Assembly (NCBI GenBank): GCA_017311315.1
Contig: CM029610.1
Location: forward strand, 35,586,870-35,650,869
Direction of reading: 5' to 3'
Origin: Dendrocalamus latiflorus
Lineage: Eukaryota; Streptophyta; Magnoliopsida; Poales; Poaceae
DNA: 64,000 bases
How positions within the stretch are numbered: position 1 is the stretch's first letter; each line of letters starts with the position of its first letter. The translations under genes and the position numbers were made by a program. The notes under the pieces are model-generated. The model searched no databases and was not told the origin of the DNA. It was given only the letters and a program-made list of their open reading frames with translations. Shown here piece by piece: positions 44,928 to 55,211 of this stretch.

Positions 44928-47396
44928 ATGGCACCGAAAAAAGCTTCTTCAGCGGCGGCGAAGGGAAAGAAGGTGGTCGGCCCGGAGCACCGTATGAGCA
45001 CCAGGGCTTCGGCATCGGCAGCGGCGGACGCGGGCGTCGACGCAGGCGTGGTGGCCGAAGACGCCGGCGTTCGCGCGGTGACGACCAACCTCGTCACCGG
45101 CACCGCGACGATCGCCCCCGGCACCGGCACCGCGACGACCCGCCCAGCTACCGGCGTTGCGGGGACGGGCCCCGCGGCCGACCCCGCGGTCGAAGACGTC
45201 AACGCGGGTGCGGCGACAACCGACCCCGCCGACGCAACGGCAGCCGACCTCGCCGCCCCCGCGGCAACCCTCGCTGGTGGCGCGGACCGGGTGGTCCGAA
45301 GTAGCCACGACGGGGCGACCGGCAGCTCGGGACCTCGCGACGCGGTCGTCCCCGCGCCGATCCGCCCGCTGGGAGTACCGGCGACCCCGCCTGCACCGGC
45401 GGTGGAAAGTGCCCTGCTGGCGGCTCTCAACGCGTTCCAGCGGGAGCTGGGGGACCTTCGTGGAGCCGTCAGAGATATACAAGAGGCTCGGAGTCAGCCG
45501 GCCGCGCCAGCAATCGCGTCCGAGCCCGCGCCGGAGAGGGCGGACAGTCGCGAAGCCCACACGTCCAGCCGCGTGCCGCTGCGGCGCGTGGATCCGGAGT
45601 CCCCGCTTTCGGCGGGGCTACAGCAGGCGCCATGGCCCGAAGACTTCAAGTTCCCTAGCGCCATCGACTCGTATAAAGGCGACACGGACCCCCGTGAGTT
45701 CGTGCGCGTATACGAAACCGCGATCGAAGCCGCGGGCGGAGACGACGCCACGAAGGCAAAGGGACTCCCTCTTGCGCTACAAGGAGTGGCGCTCTCTTGG
45801 TTTTTTACCATAGAGCCGGGCTCCATCTACGCGTGGGAGCAGCTCCGCGTCCGCCTCCACAACAACTTCCAGGGAAACTACGTCGACCGGGTCGAGGCGG
45901 ACCAACTCTTCGCCGTGAAGCAAAAACCCTCGGAGAAACTCCGGGATTACTTCAAACGCTTCGCCAAGATTCGATGTCAAGTGAAGGACGTCAACGAGAC
46001 CACCATCGTCAATGCAGCCATACAGGGCCTTCGTCCGGGCCCGATGGCCGAATACAATGCGCGGAAGCCAATCAAGACGGTGGCGAAGCTCTTCGACAAG
46101 ATGGAAGAATACGCCAGGGCGGAGGAAGACGCGCGGCGAAGGCAAGGTGACGACTCCGACACTAACCAGGCCGGAGCCTCGGCAAAAACCGAAGATCCAC
46201 CGAAGGGCGGCTCTTCGAAAGGAAAGCGTAAGCAGGAGTCGTCCAGGGACGCGCCCGATCGCAGGGACAACCCGCATAAGGAGTCGTCGGATCAGCCCAA
46301 GCGCGGCCAACAAAGGTCGAGGCGAAACCGGTACGTCCTCGACATCGAAGGCGGGTCCGACGAGGGCGCTCCAGCGGGCCGAGGCGGCCGAGGGCGCCGC
46401 GGCCGGGGCCGCGGCCGTGGCAGGGGTCGCGACGATAAGGGTCGTGGAGACTATGACGACCAGCATCAGGGGCTGTGGTGCTTAGTCCACGGCCGCGGCA
46501 ATCATGATACCCGTAACTGCACCTCCATCGCGGCGCTCCGCGACAGCGTCGCTCGGGACAGGAACCCGGAGGCGCGCCCGCCTGCGGTGGCCCACGTCCA
46601 ATTCCCATACGAGGCCCCCATGCAGGTACAGGCGCAGGGGATGCAGGTACAGGCGTAGGGAATGCAACCCCAGGAAGGCACCTTGCGGATCCAAGCTCAC
46701 GTACAGCAGCCTCGGGAAGGCCTCCTATCGTTGCAGGCCCCGGACGCAACCTACCGCAGGGTCATTAATGTCATATCCGGCGGCTCTGCGCTGGAATTCG
46801 CCTCGGCGCGGCAGCAGAAGGCCTACGCACGAAGACTACATCACGTGGCGGCATATCCAGCGCAAGCACCGCCGAAATGGGCGCGGCACGAGGTTACATT
46901 CACACCTGATGACGCCCAAGGTGTGGACTTCCCTCATCAGGACCCCCTGGTCATCCGGGTCACCATCGCGGGATGCGACGTGGGGCGCGCCTTGGTGGAC
47001 AGGGGTAGTTCCGCGAACGTATTGTTTGCGGCGGCCTTCGACCAGATGGGGATTCCTCGAAGCCGCCTGGGGCCCTCGGGAATCCCACTGCAGGGCTTCG
47101 GAGGACAGCCCCTACGGGCGCTGGGCCAGATCGGCCTTCAAGTCTCCTTCGGTCGAAATGACAATGTGCGGACCGAAGAGGCCACCTTCGACGTGGTCGA
47201 TCTCCCGTATCCCTACAATGCCATTCTGGGGCGCCCAATCCTCAACTCCTTCGGAGCGGTACCACATCATGGCTATCTGTGCATGAAAATCCCGGGCCCC
47301 AGGACCATCATCACCGTCCGAGGCGACCAGGATATGGCTCGGCGCATCGAGCCAGGCACCAGAGGCCCGCGCCGCGAGGCCCAGCGACGCCCTTAG
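44928..47396 (+). pseudogene. gag-protease polyprotein gene with one in-frame TAG
   Basis: Gag is residues 1-576 (44928-46658). An Ala/Thr-rich start is followed by the capsid-type retrotrans_gag domain (LPLALQGVALSWFFTIEPGS, FAVKQKPSEKLRDYFKRFAKI), an Arg/Gly-rich stretch and a C-X2-H-X4-H-X4-C zinc knuckle (CLVHGRGNHDTRNC). After the TAG at 46656-46658 the same frame continues to 47396 with an aspartic protease, in which GRALVDRGSSANVLF carries the active-site Asp (usually DGGSS) and LGRPILNSFGAVPHHGYLCMK closes the fold. The TAG lies in the second copy of a 21-bp duplication whose first copy has CAG at that place, so it is probably a recent C-to-T change. Nothing of pol follows. Confidence 0.9.
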
Positions 47397-47640
47397 AGCC
47401 GACGTCACAGCGCGGAGGTCCGTGGGGTCATCCATAGGCGCCTGCGCGGGCCCTGCAGACGTCCAGCGACTAGAGGCTGCGGCAGCACCAAGGGTAAACG
47501 GTCAGTATATTCACCCCATGTAGTCGCTCACCCGCGCAAACGGGGATATAATGAAGATCGCCGTTTGCCGTTAATTTTTCTTCGTCACATGCGAGCGCGC
47601 GGTGAGGGCGCGCGCCGGCTTGGCCAGCGCGCGCGCCCCC
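47397..47640. other. spacer after protease, no gene
   Basis: GC-rich stretch between the protease stop and the first tandem array. The place where reverse transcriptase would begin in a full element holds no such sequence. Confidence 0.5.
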
Positions 47641-47643
47641 GCA

Positions 47644-47960
47644 GTATAAATCAAAGACGCACGTTCGCGTGTGCACTCGCCGTCGCCAAGGTGGCGGGAC
47701 TGAGTATAAACCAAAGACGCACGTTCGCGTGTGCACTCGCCGTCGCCAGGGAGGGCGGGACTGAGTATAAACCAAAGACGCACGCTCGCGTGTGCACTCG
47801 CCGTCGCCAGGGAGGGCGGGACTGAGTATAAACCAAAGACGCACGCTCGCGTTTGCACTCGCCGTCGCCAGGGAGGGCGGGACTGAGTATAAACCAAAGA
47901 CGCACGTTCGCGTGTGCACTCGCCGTCGCCAAGGTGACGGGACTGAGTATAAACAAAGTA
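47644..47960. repeat. tandem array 1, 60-61-bp unit, five copies
   Basis: Units start at 47644, 47704, 47765, 47826, 47887 and a partial one at 47947. Each has AGTATAAACCAAAGACGCACG followed by a block with GTGCACTCGCCGTCGCCA. Divergence between units is only a few bases. Confidence 0.95.
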
Positions 47961-47989
47961 CGCACCGGGGGGACGCCCTCGCGCGCGCA

Positions 47990-49030
47990 AGTCTCCGGAC
48001 TATAAAGAAGACGTAGCGTCGAGCCTAGCTCCGCACGCAATAGTCCACGGACTCTAAAGAAGACGTAGCGTCGAGCCTAGCTCGACACGCAATAGTCTAC
48101 GGACTCTAAAGAAGACGTAGCGTCGAGCCTAGCTCCGCACGCAATAGTCCACAGACTCTAAATAAGACGTAGCGTCGAGCGTAGCTCCGCACGCGCGAGT
48201 CTCCGGACTATAAAGAAGACGTAGCGTCGAGCCTAGCTCCGCACGCAATAGTCCACGGACTCTAAATAAGACGTAGCGTCGAGCGTAGCTCCGCACGCGC
48301 GAGTCTCCGGACTATAAAGAAGACGTAGCGTCGAGCCTAGCTCCGCACGCAATAGTCCACGGACTCTAAATAAGACGTAGCGTCGAGCGTAGCTCCGCAC
48401 GCGCGAGTCTCCGGACTATAAAGAAGACGCGGCGTCGAGGTCCGCCTCCGCACGCGCTAGTCCACGGACTCTAAATAAGACGTAACGTCGAGCGTAGCTC
48501 CGCACGCGCGAGTCTCCGGACTATAAAGAAGACGTAGCGTCGAGCCTAGCTCCGCACGCAATAGTCCACGGACTCTAAATAAGACGTGGTGTCGAGCGTA
48601 GCTCCGCACGCGCGAGTCTCCGGACTATAAAGAAGACGTAGCGTCGAGCCTAGCTCCGCACGCAATAGTCCACGGACTCTAAAGAAGACGTGGCGTCGAG
48701 CGTAGCTCCGCACGCGCGAGTCTCCGGACTATAAAGAAGACGTAGCGTCGAGCCTAGCTCCGCACGCAATAGTCCACGGACTCTAAACAAGACGTGGCGT
48801 CGAGCGTAGCTCCGCACGCGCGAGTCCCCGGACTATAAAGGAGACGTAGCGTCGAGCCTAGCTCCGCACGCAATAGCGTCGAGCGTAGCTCCGCACGTGC
48901 GAGTCTCCAGACTATATGGGAAGTCGCGGCGTCGAGGTCCGCCTCCGCACGCGCTAGTCTACGGACTCTAAATAAGACGTAGCGTCGAGGCCTGCCTCCG
49001 CACGCGCGAGTCTCCGGACTATAAAGCAAG
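47990..49030. repeat. tandem array 2, 52-bp unit arranged as 104-bp dimers, about 20 units
   Basis: The unit is GACT(A/C)TAAA(G/T)AAGACGTAGCGTCGAG…. From about 48150 two versions alternate: one with ACTCTAAATAAGACG, GAGCGTAGC and CGCGAGTCTCCG, the other with ACTATAAAGAAGACG, GAGCCTAGC and CAATAGTCCACG. This gives a 104-bp higher-order repeat. A few odd units (48430, 48920) carry CGTCGAGGTCCGCCTCC. The TATAAA-N-AAGACG core is shared with array 1. Confidence 0.93.
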
Positions 49031-49334
49031 GCAAACCGCGGAAGTCCACCTCCGCATACGTCAGTCTGCGGACTGTCCGTTCCACGGAACCCTGGCGCAG
49101 CTACGTCGCCAACGGCGGCATCAGCACACAGCACACAACTTAAAGTGTCAGGAGGCATGCTTACCGGAAGAGTCACATATACAAAGGTCCGCCAACATCG
49201 TGGCCGCTCTAAGCCGCTACCCCGCGGGTTCGTCCTTAACACGCGCCAAAGTCAGCATGCATGCAGAAAGTGTGCGCTTTATTAACAAAAACAAGGGACA
49301 GTACAACGCACGCCTACACCTAGGCGCCGCGGCA

Positions 49335-52293
49335 TCAGACCTGCGGGTTCCCGGCGCTTTCGGAGGGCCCAGCGCCGCCATCATCGCGTCGAGGGACCCC
49401 GTCCAGAAATTGGCCAAGGCTCCCCGTCCCGTAGAGCGACTTCCGGAGCTCGATCCGTACAGCTTCCGCCCCGACGGGATCCCAGATCCGGCCGCAGAAG
49501 GGCCCAAGGGCACGGCGAGCGGAGTGGACGGCGCTGGACATTACTCCGGCCCCGCCAGGCATCTCCAGCTGGGGGTCATTCAGCCCGGCGATGTGCGTAC
49601 AGCCGCGGTGCTGGAGGAGCGCGCACACCAAGCAGGCCGAAGTGTACGCGCAGTGGGTGCCGAAGGACGTCGCCGCGTCGCGCGCGACGTTGGCGGCATC
49701 CCCGATCCAGCGGAGCGCCCGAGACAGCTCCTCCGGACCGAAGGCGCGTCCCGGCACCTCTGCCACCAGCCCTTGAAGATGGCTCTCCAGCGCTTGGATG
49801 GCGTCCCAGGCAACCACCGAGGCGTCGCCCAGCGTCCGGTTGCGCTCCGCTAGAGCCAAGGCAAGTTCGCCTTTCTCCTTCTCTAGCGCGCCGACCTGCT
49901 CCAGGAGCCCGTCCCGCTCCGCCGCGAACTTTTCATCAGCAGCTGCTGCGGCGGATTCCTGCGCCGACGCAACAAGCCCCTCGGCGTGCGCCCTCGCTTC
50001 GGCGCATTCCGCTTCCAGCTGACGGATGCGGGCGCCAGAGGCTTCGCGCAGCTCCCCCTCGGCGGCTCGCAGCCTATCCTCGAGCGCTTTTTGGCTACGA
50101 GCATAGGCCGCTTGCAGGGCCTGCCCCAGCACGAGTGTCTGCAGAAGGGAAAAGACTTAGCGAACTCAGCTAGACTCAGGCGTGGTCGCATGAGTACTTA
50201 CCCTCACCCCAGACACCTCGAAAGCGTCCTCGAGGCGCCCCGCGCCGTAGGCCTGCAGCACTTGCGGGTCGACGCTCCTGGCCGCGTCATCCACAATCCC
50301 GCGCCACGCCCTCAGCGTCTCCGGAGGCGGCACGAAGTCCGCAGGGTTCACGGGCTCGGAGGCCCCGGGTTCCGTCGGATGCTCCCCCTCCGGGATGAGC
50401 AACGCTGTAAAGAAGGAGGCGGGTGACCACTCCAAGGCATAAAATCATACACCAGAGTAAGCTCGGCCACCTTACCTTCGGTGGCCGAAGGGATGGTTCC
50501 GCCGCGGGCGGAAGCCTCCGCGTTCGGGGAGGCCGGCGGCTGTCCCCGCGCGGTGGACGGCGTTGTCGGGAGGCCGGAAGGTGCATATGCCGCAGGGCCT
50601 CCGGCGCTTGCGCTGGCGTCCCACAGGCTTCTGATGCCCGTGGCCACGACAAATCCCCGCGGTGTCCGATGGAGCTCCGGCCGCACGCACGGCCGTTTAG
50701 CCGGGGCAGCCAGCGGCGCCACCGCCCCCGCAGCCGTGGCTGGGGAAGACCCCGCGGCTGCCGCGCCCGGGGGCGAAGGTTCCATGGCGGCAGTCGTCGA
50801 AGGGGGCACCTCAGTCCCCGCAGCTGTTGGCAAGGACAGCGCGGCTACGGGCGCCCCCGCGGAGGGCGCCTCCGGCACCGCAGCGGCCGCCGTCGAGGCC
50901 TCCACCTCGGCGACTTCGGCGGGTGGTGAGGCTTCCCCCCTCCGGCCGCCTGCGGCAAACCCACCATCCGGGACGCCTGCCGAAGACACCTCACGTTCGG
51001 CGCCTGCGCCATCCAAGCCCGAATCGGCGTACCTCGCAGAGTCTGACTCCGCGTCCGCCGCGTCCTCGGAAACACTAGCAGCAGGCGCGGCAGGTGCCCC
51101 GCTGCGACCCCTCTTCCGAGACGAGGTCTTCTTCTTCTTCGCTCCACCATCGGCTGGAGCGACACGGTCCGGCGCGGCAAGGCCCAGGACCTCGCACACG
51201 CGGTTTAATCGCCCCAGCCCCGCCTTGGCGACAGCAGACGCGCGCTGCTCATGCTCCCTAGTGGTGTACGGACCCAGGAACACGCGCACGGCTTGCTCCG
51301 CCTCTTCCAAGGAAATCCCTGAAGCAAAGGAGAATAGCATCAGCATACAACGCATTTCGCGTCAGCAAAGGAGGGGCGCGTTCAAGGCTTACGGGGACCG
51401 GGCGGCGCCGGTAGCGAGCAAACCCACGGCGAAACATTGTCATCTCGACGCCTCTCGGCGGCAAGATGCCAGTCGTAGGCAAGCGGGGCCACGCCGTACA
51501 TCACGTACTCCTCGGCAAGGTCGCGCATGTTGAAGCGGGCGGCCATGCCCACGAGCCGTTTGACCCTCCGCTTGTCCTCGTCATCGAGCGTTCGGCCGGG
51601 CGAAGGCTTGAACGCAATCGGTCGGCCCGTGCACGCGAGACCGCTCCCGCTCTCCACTCGGTGGTAGAACCACCGCTTCATCCAGTAGGACTCCCACTTC
51701 CCGCGAGTTGAGTTCGCAGGGAAGAGCTTCTTGCAAGACGAGCGAAGAGTAAAAGAGACGCTACCGAAACTCGACAGCGTCCCGCCCCTCCGGCCCTTCG
51801 GCTGGCATCGCGCCTCGTGGAGGTAGGCGAACAGCGACGCGCTGGGCCAGCACGCCCCCGAGCGCAAGGCCCAGCTGTACACCGCGAGCCGGGCCACGGC
51901 GTTTGGAGTCAGTTGCGCCAGCTCCAGCCCGAAGGTCCGCAGCACGTCGCCCACCACGCTCGCCGCTGGGATCCGGAGCCCCGCGTCGAAAAAGGCAACG
52001 AACACGACCGCCTCCGACCTCTCGGGATGCGGTTCCGTCTCGTCGCCGGCGGGCAATCGTACGTCCTGACGCCCGGACAACTTCCCCGCGCGCAAGAGCC
52101 CTTGGATCGTCTTCTCGGTCACGAGCGACGGGCCTAGCTCGTCGGAAAACGTGCCTTCCTCCGCCGCCAGCCGCTCCTGGTCAGCCGCCGCCGGGTCGCG
52201 CTCTTGGAGCGCGTATTTTACCTCCAACGGTGAGGATCGCCGGCGAATGGCAGGGCCACCAACCGCCTGGCCGCACTCGCTGCTGGAGGCCAT
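49335..52293 (-). CDS. antisense accessory gene of the retrotransposon (Transposase_28-type domain plus coiled coil), four exons
   Basis: Starting at ATG 52293 on the minus strand, exons 52293-51393, 51318-50476, 50404-50202 and 50138-49335 join through three short GT-AG introns (74, 71 and 63 bp) into one 916-residue frame with all phases matching. Residues about 90-235 match the plant 'putative gypsy type transposon' domain (Pfam Transposase_28): VVFVAFFDAGLRIPA, QLTPNAVARLAVYSW, SSCKKLFPANSTRGKWESYW. The second exon has a nuclear-localisation-like KKKKTSSRKRGRSG and Ala/Pro/Ser-rich linkers. The last exon has a long heptad-like coiled coil (RQLEAECAEARAHAEG, LLEQVGALEKEKGELALAL). Such antisense ORFs are known in Tat-lineage elements; their function is not established. 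Spliced, intact and antisense, it may be expressed from its own promoter. Confidence 0.85.
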
Positions 52294-52814
52294 CGCTTCC
52301 CACGACGAGACCAATACGGTGAAGATAGCGCGAAAGGGGGGAAGGCCGAGCAAACAGGAAAGAGGGCGCACAGGTGCGGGGACGCTATTACGGGGGGCTA
52401 TTTCAAGCCGCCTCGCCCGTACCGCCGCTACTGAAGCGTCGCAACGATCCGCGTGCAGAATGCAACCGCAGCGGTGTAAAGGCCCGCCCCGCACGCTTCC
52501 CCGTAATCGAAAGCGAAGGGTCGCGGAGGTCCGTGCACGAGGCGCGACCGCAGTCGTACAAGCGCCCATACAGCGCAACGCCTCACAGGCGCCACTCGCT
52601 GCACGCCCCGTGTCCCCCTTGCCTAGGGAAGAGGCGAGCGGCTGCAAACACGCAACCGTCCACATCCCGCCGCCCAGCAGTCATAGGATGCCGCGTGCCC
52701 CGGGCGCGTCAGGTCACACGGTACGGGAACCTAACCCTGTCAGGCCAGGAACCGGCGTGATTCAAGGAACCTGTATAACGCAAGGCCGCATCGAAGAGCC
52801 CAAGTTGTGCGCGC
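52294..52814. other. upstream region of the antisense gene
   Basis: GC-rich sequence between the antisense ATG and tandem array 3, open in several frames but without recognisable protein. It should contain the antisense promoter; no TATA box is obvious. Confidence 0.4.
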
Positions 52815-54310
52815 CCCTACTTCGACTAGGCGCCAGCTTCGCCGCAGCCCGTTCGAAGGGTAGGGGACGGAGCGCGCGCGCCTACTTCGACTAGGCGCCA
52901 GCTTCGCCGCCGCCCGTTCGAAGGGTAGGGGACGGAGCGCACGCGTCTACTTCGACTAGGCGCCGGCTTCGCCGCCACCCGTTCGAAGGGTAGGGGACGG
53001 AGCGCGCGCGCCTACGTCGACTAGGCGCCAGCTTCGCCGCCGCCCGTTCGACGGGTAGGGGACGGAGCGCGCGCGTCTACCTCGACTAGGCGCCAGCTTC
53101 GCCGCCCCCCGTTCGAGGGGTAGGGGACGGAGCGCGCGCGCCTACTTCGACTAGGCGCCAGCTTCGCCGCCGCCCGTTCGAAGGGTAGGGGACGGAGCGC
53201 GCGCGTCTATTTCGACTAGGCGCCGGCTTCGCCGCCACCCGTTCGAAGGGTAGGGGACGGAGCGCGCGCGCCTACGTTGACTAGGCGCCAGCTTCGCCGC
53301 CGCCCGTTCGAAGGGTAGGGGACGGAGCGCGCGCGCGTCTACTTCGACTAGGCGCCGGCTTCGCCGCCACCCGTTCGAAGGGTAGGGGACGGAGCGCGCG
53401 CGTCTACTTCGACTAGGCGCCAGCTTCGCCGCCGCCCGTTCGAAGGGTAGGGGACGGAGCGCGCGCCTCTACGTCGACTAGGCGCCGGCTTCGCCGCCAC
53501 CCGTTCGAAGGGTAGGGGACGGAGCGCGCGCGTCTACTTCGACTAGGCGCCAGCTTCGCTGCCACCCGTTCGGAGGGTAGGGGACGGAGCGCGCGCGTCT
53601 ACGTCGACTAGGCGCCAGCTTCGCTGCCACCCGTTCGGAGGGTAGGGGACGGAGCGCGCGCGTCTACTTCGACTAGGCGCCCGCTTCGCTGCCACCCGTT
53701 CGAAGGGTGGGGGACGGAGCGCGCGCGTCTACCTCGACTAGGCGCCCGCTTCGCTGCCACCCGTTCGAAGGGTAGGGGACGGAGCGCGCGCGTCTACTTC
53801 GACTAGGCGCCAGCTTCGCTGCCACCCGTTCGGAGGGTAGGGGACGGAGCGCGCGCGTCTACTTCGACTAGGCGCCAGCTTCGCTGCCACCCGTTCGCAG
53901 GGTAGGGGACGGAGCGCGCGCGTCTACTTCGACTAGGCGCCCGCTTCGCTGCCACCCGTTCGAAGGGTGGGGGACGGAGCGCGCGCGTCTACTTCGACTA
54001 GGCCCAGCTTCGCCGCCACCCATTCGAAGGGTGGGGGACGGAGCGCGCGCGTTTACTTCGACTAGGCCCAGCTTCGCCGCCGCCCGTTCGAAGGGTAGGG
54101 GACGGAGCGCGCGCGTCTACCTCGACTAGGCGCCAGCTTCGCCGCCACCCGTTCGAGGGGTAGGGGACGGAGCGCGCGCGCCTACTTCAACTAGGCGCCG
54201 GCTTCGCCGCCGCCCGTTCGAAGGGTAGGGGACGGAGCGCGCGCGTCTACTTCGACCAAGCGTCGGCTTCGCCGCTACCCGTCCGAAGGGTAGGGGACGG
54301 AGCGCGCGAG
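52815..54310. repeat. tandem array 3, 65-bp unit, about 23 copies
   Basis: Unit: CTACTTCGACTAGGCGCC(A/G)G, then CTTCGCCGCCGCCCGTTCGA, then AGGGTAGGGGACGGAGCGCG with a (GC)n run of variable length. Neighbouring units differ by a few bases (CGCCGCC versus CGCTGCCACC sub-types, the latter in runs at about 53560-53960). Two units near 53998 and 54064 lack 2 bp (TAGGCCCAG). Confidence 0.95.
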
Positions 54311-54346
54311 TCCACTTCGGGAGTCTTGTCCTGCGAAATCTACCTC

Positions 54347-54445
54347 GTTTTCCTTAACAGGCCACCTACAGTGCATCAACGTACAAGGTAATGCCAGCAG
54401 GCTCCCTCAGGAACACCGACTGTAGGTAGGCCTGTTAAGAAAAAC
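54347..54445. repeat. inverted repeat (hairpin 1) near the 3' LTR
   Basis: CTTAACAGGCCACCTACAGT (54353-54372) pairs with 54419-54439 with one bulged base, loop 46 nt. Flanking T/A tracts extend the stem to about 26 bp. Confidence 0.85.
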
Positions 54446-54554
54446 AGGGCAGACCTCGTTGTCGTCTACGGAAGCGCGGTGCGGGGTCAGGAAGTGTGGC
54501 TGGTTGTCGATAACCGGCGCTGATCAAGCTCCCAGGAAAAATAGACCTCCTTCT

Positions 54555-54606
54555 GTGCATCAACATTCCCCAAGCCGCTCAGCATCACCCAGGAATGTTG
54601 ATGCAC
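54555..54606. repeat. inverted repeat (hairpin 2) near the 3' LTR
   Basis: GTGCATCAACATTCC (54555-54569) pairs perfectly with 54592-54606, loop 22 nt. The word GTGCATCAAC also occurs in the loop of hairpin 1 (54371-54380). Confidence 0.88.
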
Positions 54607-54964
54607 GGCAGGGGCCCATTTTAGGGGAACAGCTTCTATCACAATATACGCAGGAGCAACGCCTCACCAGCGCCATATATATACCCCAATCAACCGGCGG
54701 AAGTCCAACCACCGGAAGTCCAACCACCGGAAGTCCGCCGTCATATTAATGGTCACGACGCCTCAACGCCCGCACCACGCCAAGCACGCTGCACCACGTG
54801 GACGCCCGGAAGTCCGAGCGTCGCAACAGCGCGCACGTCTGCTTCGGCCGCAGCACAGCCCCGGGTTGAGTACTGGACAGGCTCACAGGCCGCGGGACGG
54901 AGGGGGCCAAAGGACTCGACGACATGGCTTCAGCCTTGTGAAGCCCTTTACCATGAGAGGCTCC

Positions 54965-55211
54965 TGTCGTAGGGGTGGCCCCCACCTAAACCCAGCAGGC
55001 CTGGCAGGAGATTACAAAGGCCCAGAATAGGCCATGTGTAATGACATAAGCACCCCTGAAGGGACACTCCAATGTAAGGGCACTATTGTAAAAGCGCTCC
55101 TCATGTGCATATATATATGGCGGTAAGCCATGGGGAGGACCCAGACCATTACACTTATCTTCATTACTCTCCACTACCATCTCTCTCTCTGTTTGGTCTG
55201 TAGCCACAACA
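54965..55211 (+). repeat. 3' LTR (247 bp)
   Basis: Near-identical to the 5' LTR: three A/G substitutions and one inserted G in the AAAG(G)CCCAG run. Confidence 0.95.

Larger units (their letters stand above)
44628..55211 (+). mobile_element. non-autonomous Ty3/gypsy (Tat/Retand-like) LTR retrotransposon, 10.58 kb
   Basis: Flanked by a perfect 5-bp duplication GTAAT (44623-44627 and 55212-55216). Short LTRs (246 and 247 bp) start TGTCGTAGG and end CCACAACA. In order it holds a PBS, one gag-protease frame, a 61-bp and a 52-bp tandem array, a four-exon antisense gene, a 65-bp tandem array, two hairpins and the 3' LTR. No reverse transcriptase, RNase H or integrase is present, so it needs a partner element to move. 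The two LTRs differ by three transitions and one indel, indicating a recent insertion. The GC-rich interior contrasts sharply with the AT-rich host repeat around it. Extra antisense genes and tandem-repeat 3' regions are known in the Tat lineage (Grande, Retand and relatives). Confidence 0.95.

Noticed and set aside
44675..45560. Minus-strand frames of about 200-250 residues
   Set aside because: Antisense shadow of gag (third-position GC); unlike the antisense gene at 49.3-52.3 kb they show no domain and no splice structure.
50481..51533. 350-residue plus-strand frame
   Set aside because: Shadow of exon 2 of the antisense gene; low-complexity Ala/Pro/Arg translation.
47644..54310. Regularly spaced repeats that could suggest CRISPR arrays
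   Set aside because: Units are head-to-tail without unique spacers, lie inside a plant LTR retrotransposon, and there are no cas genes.
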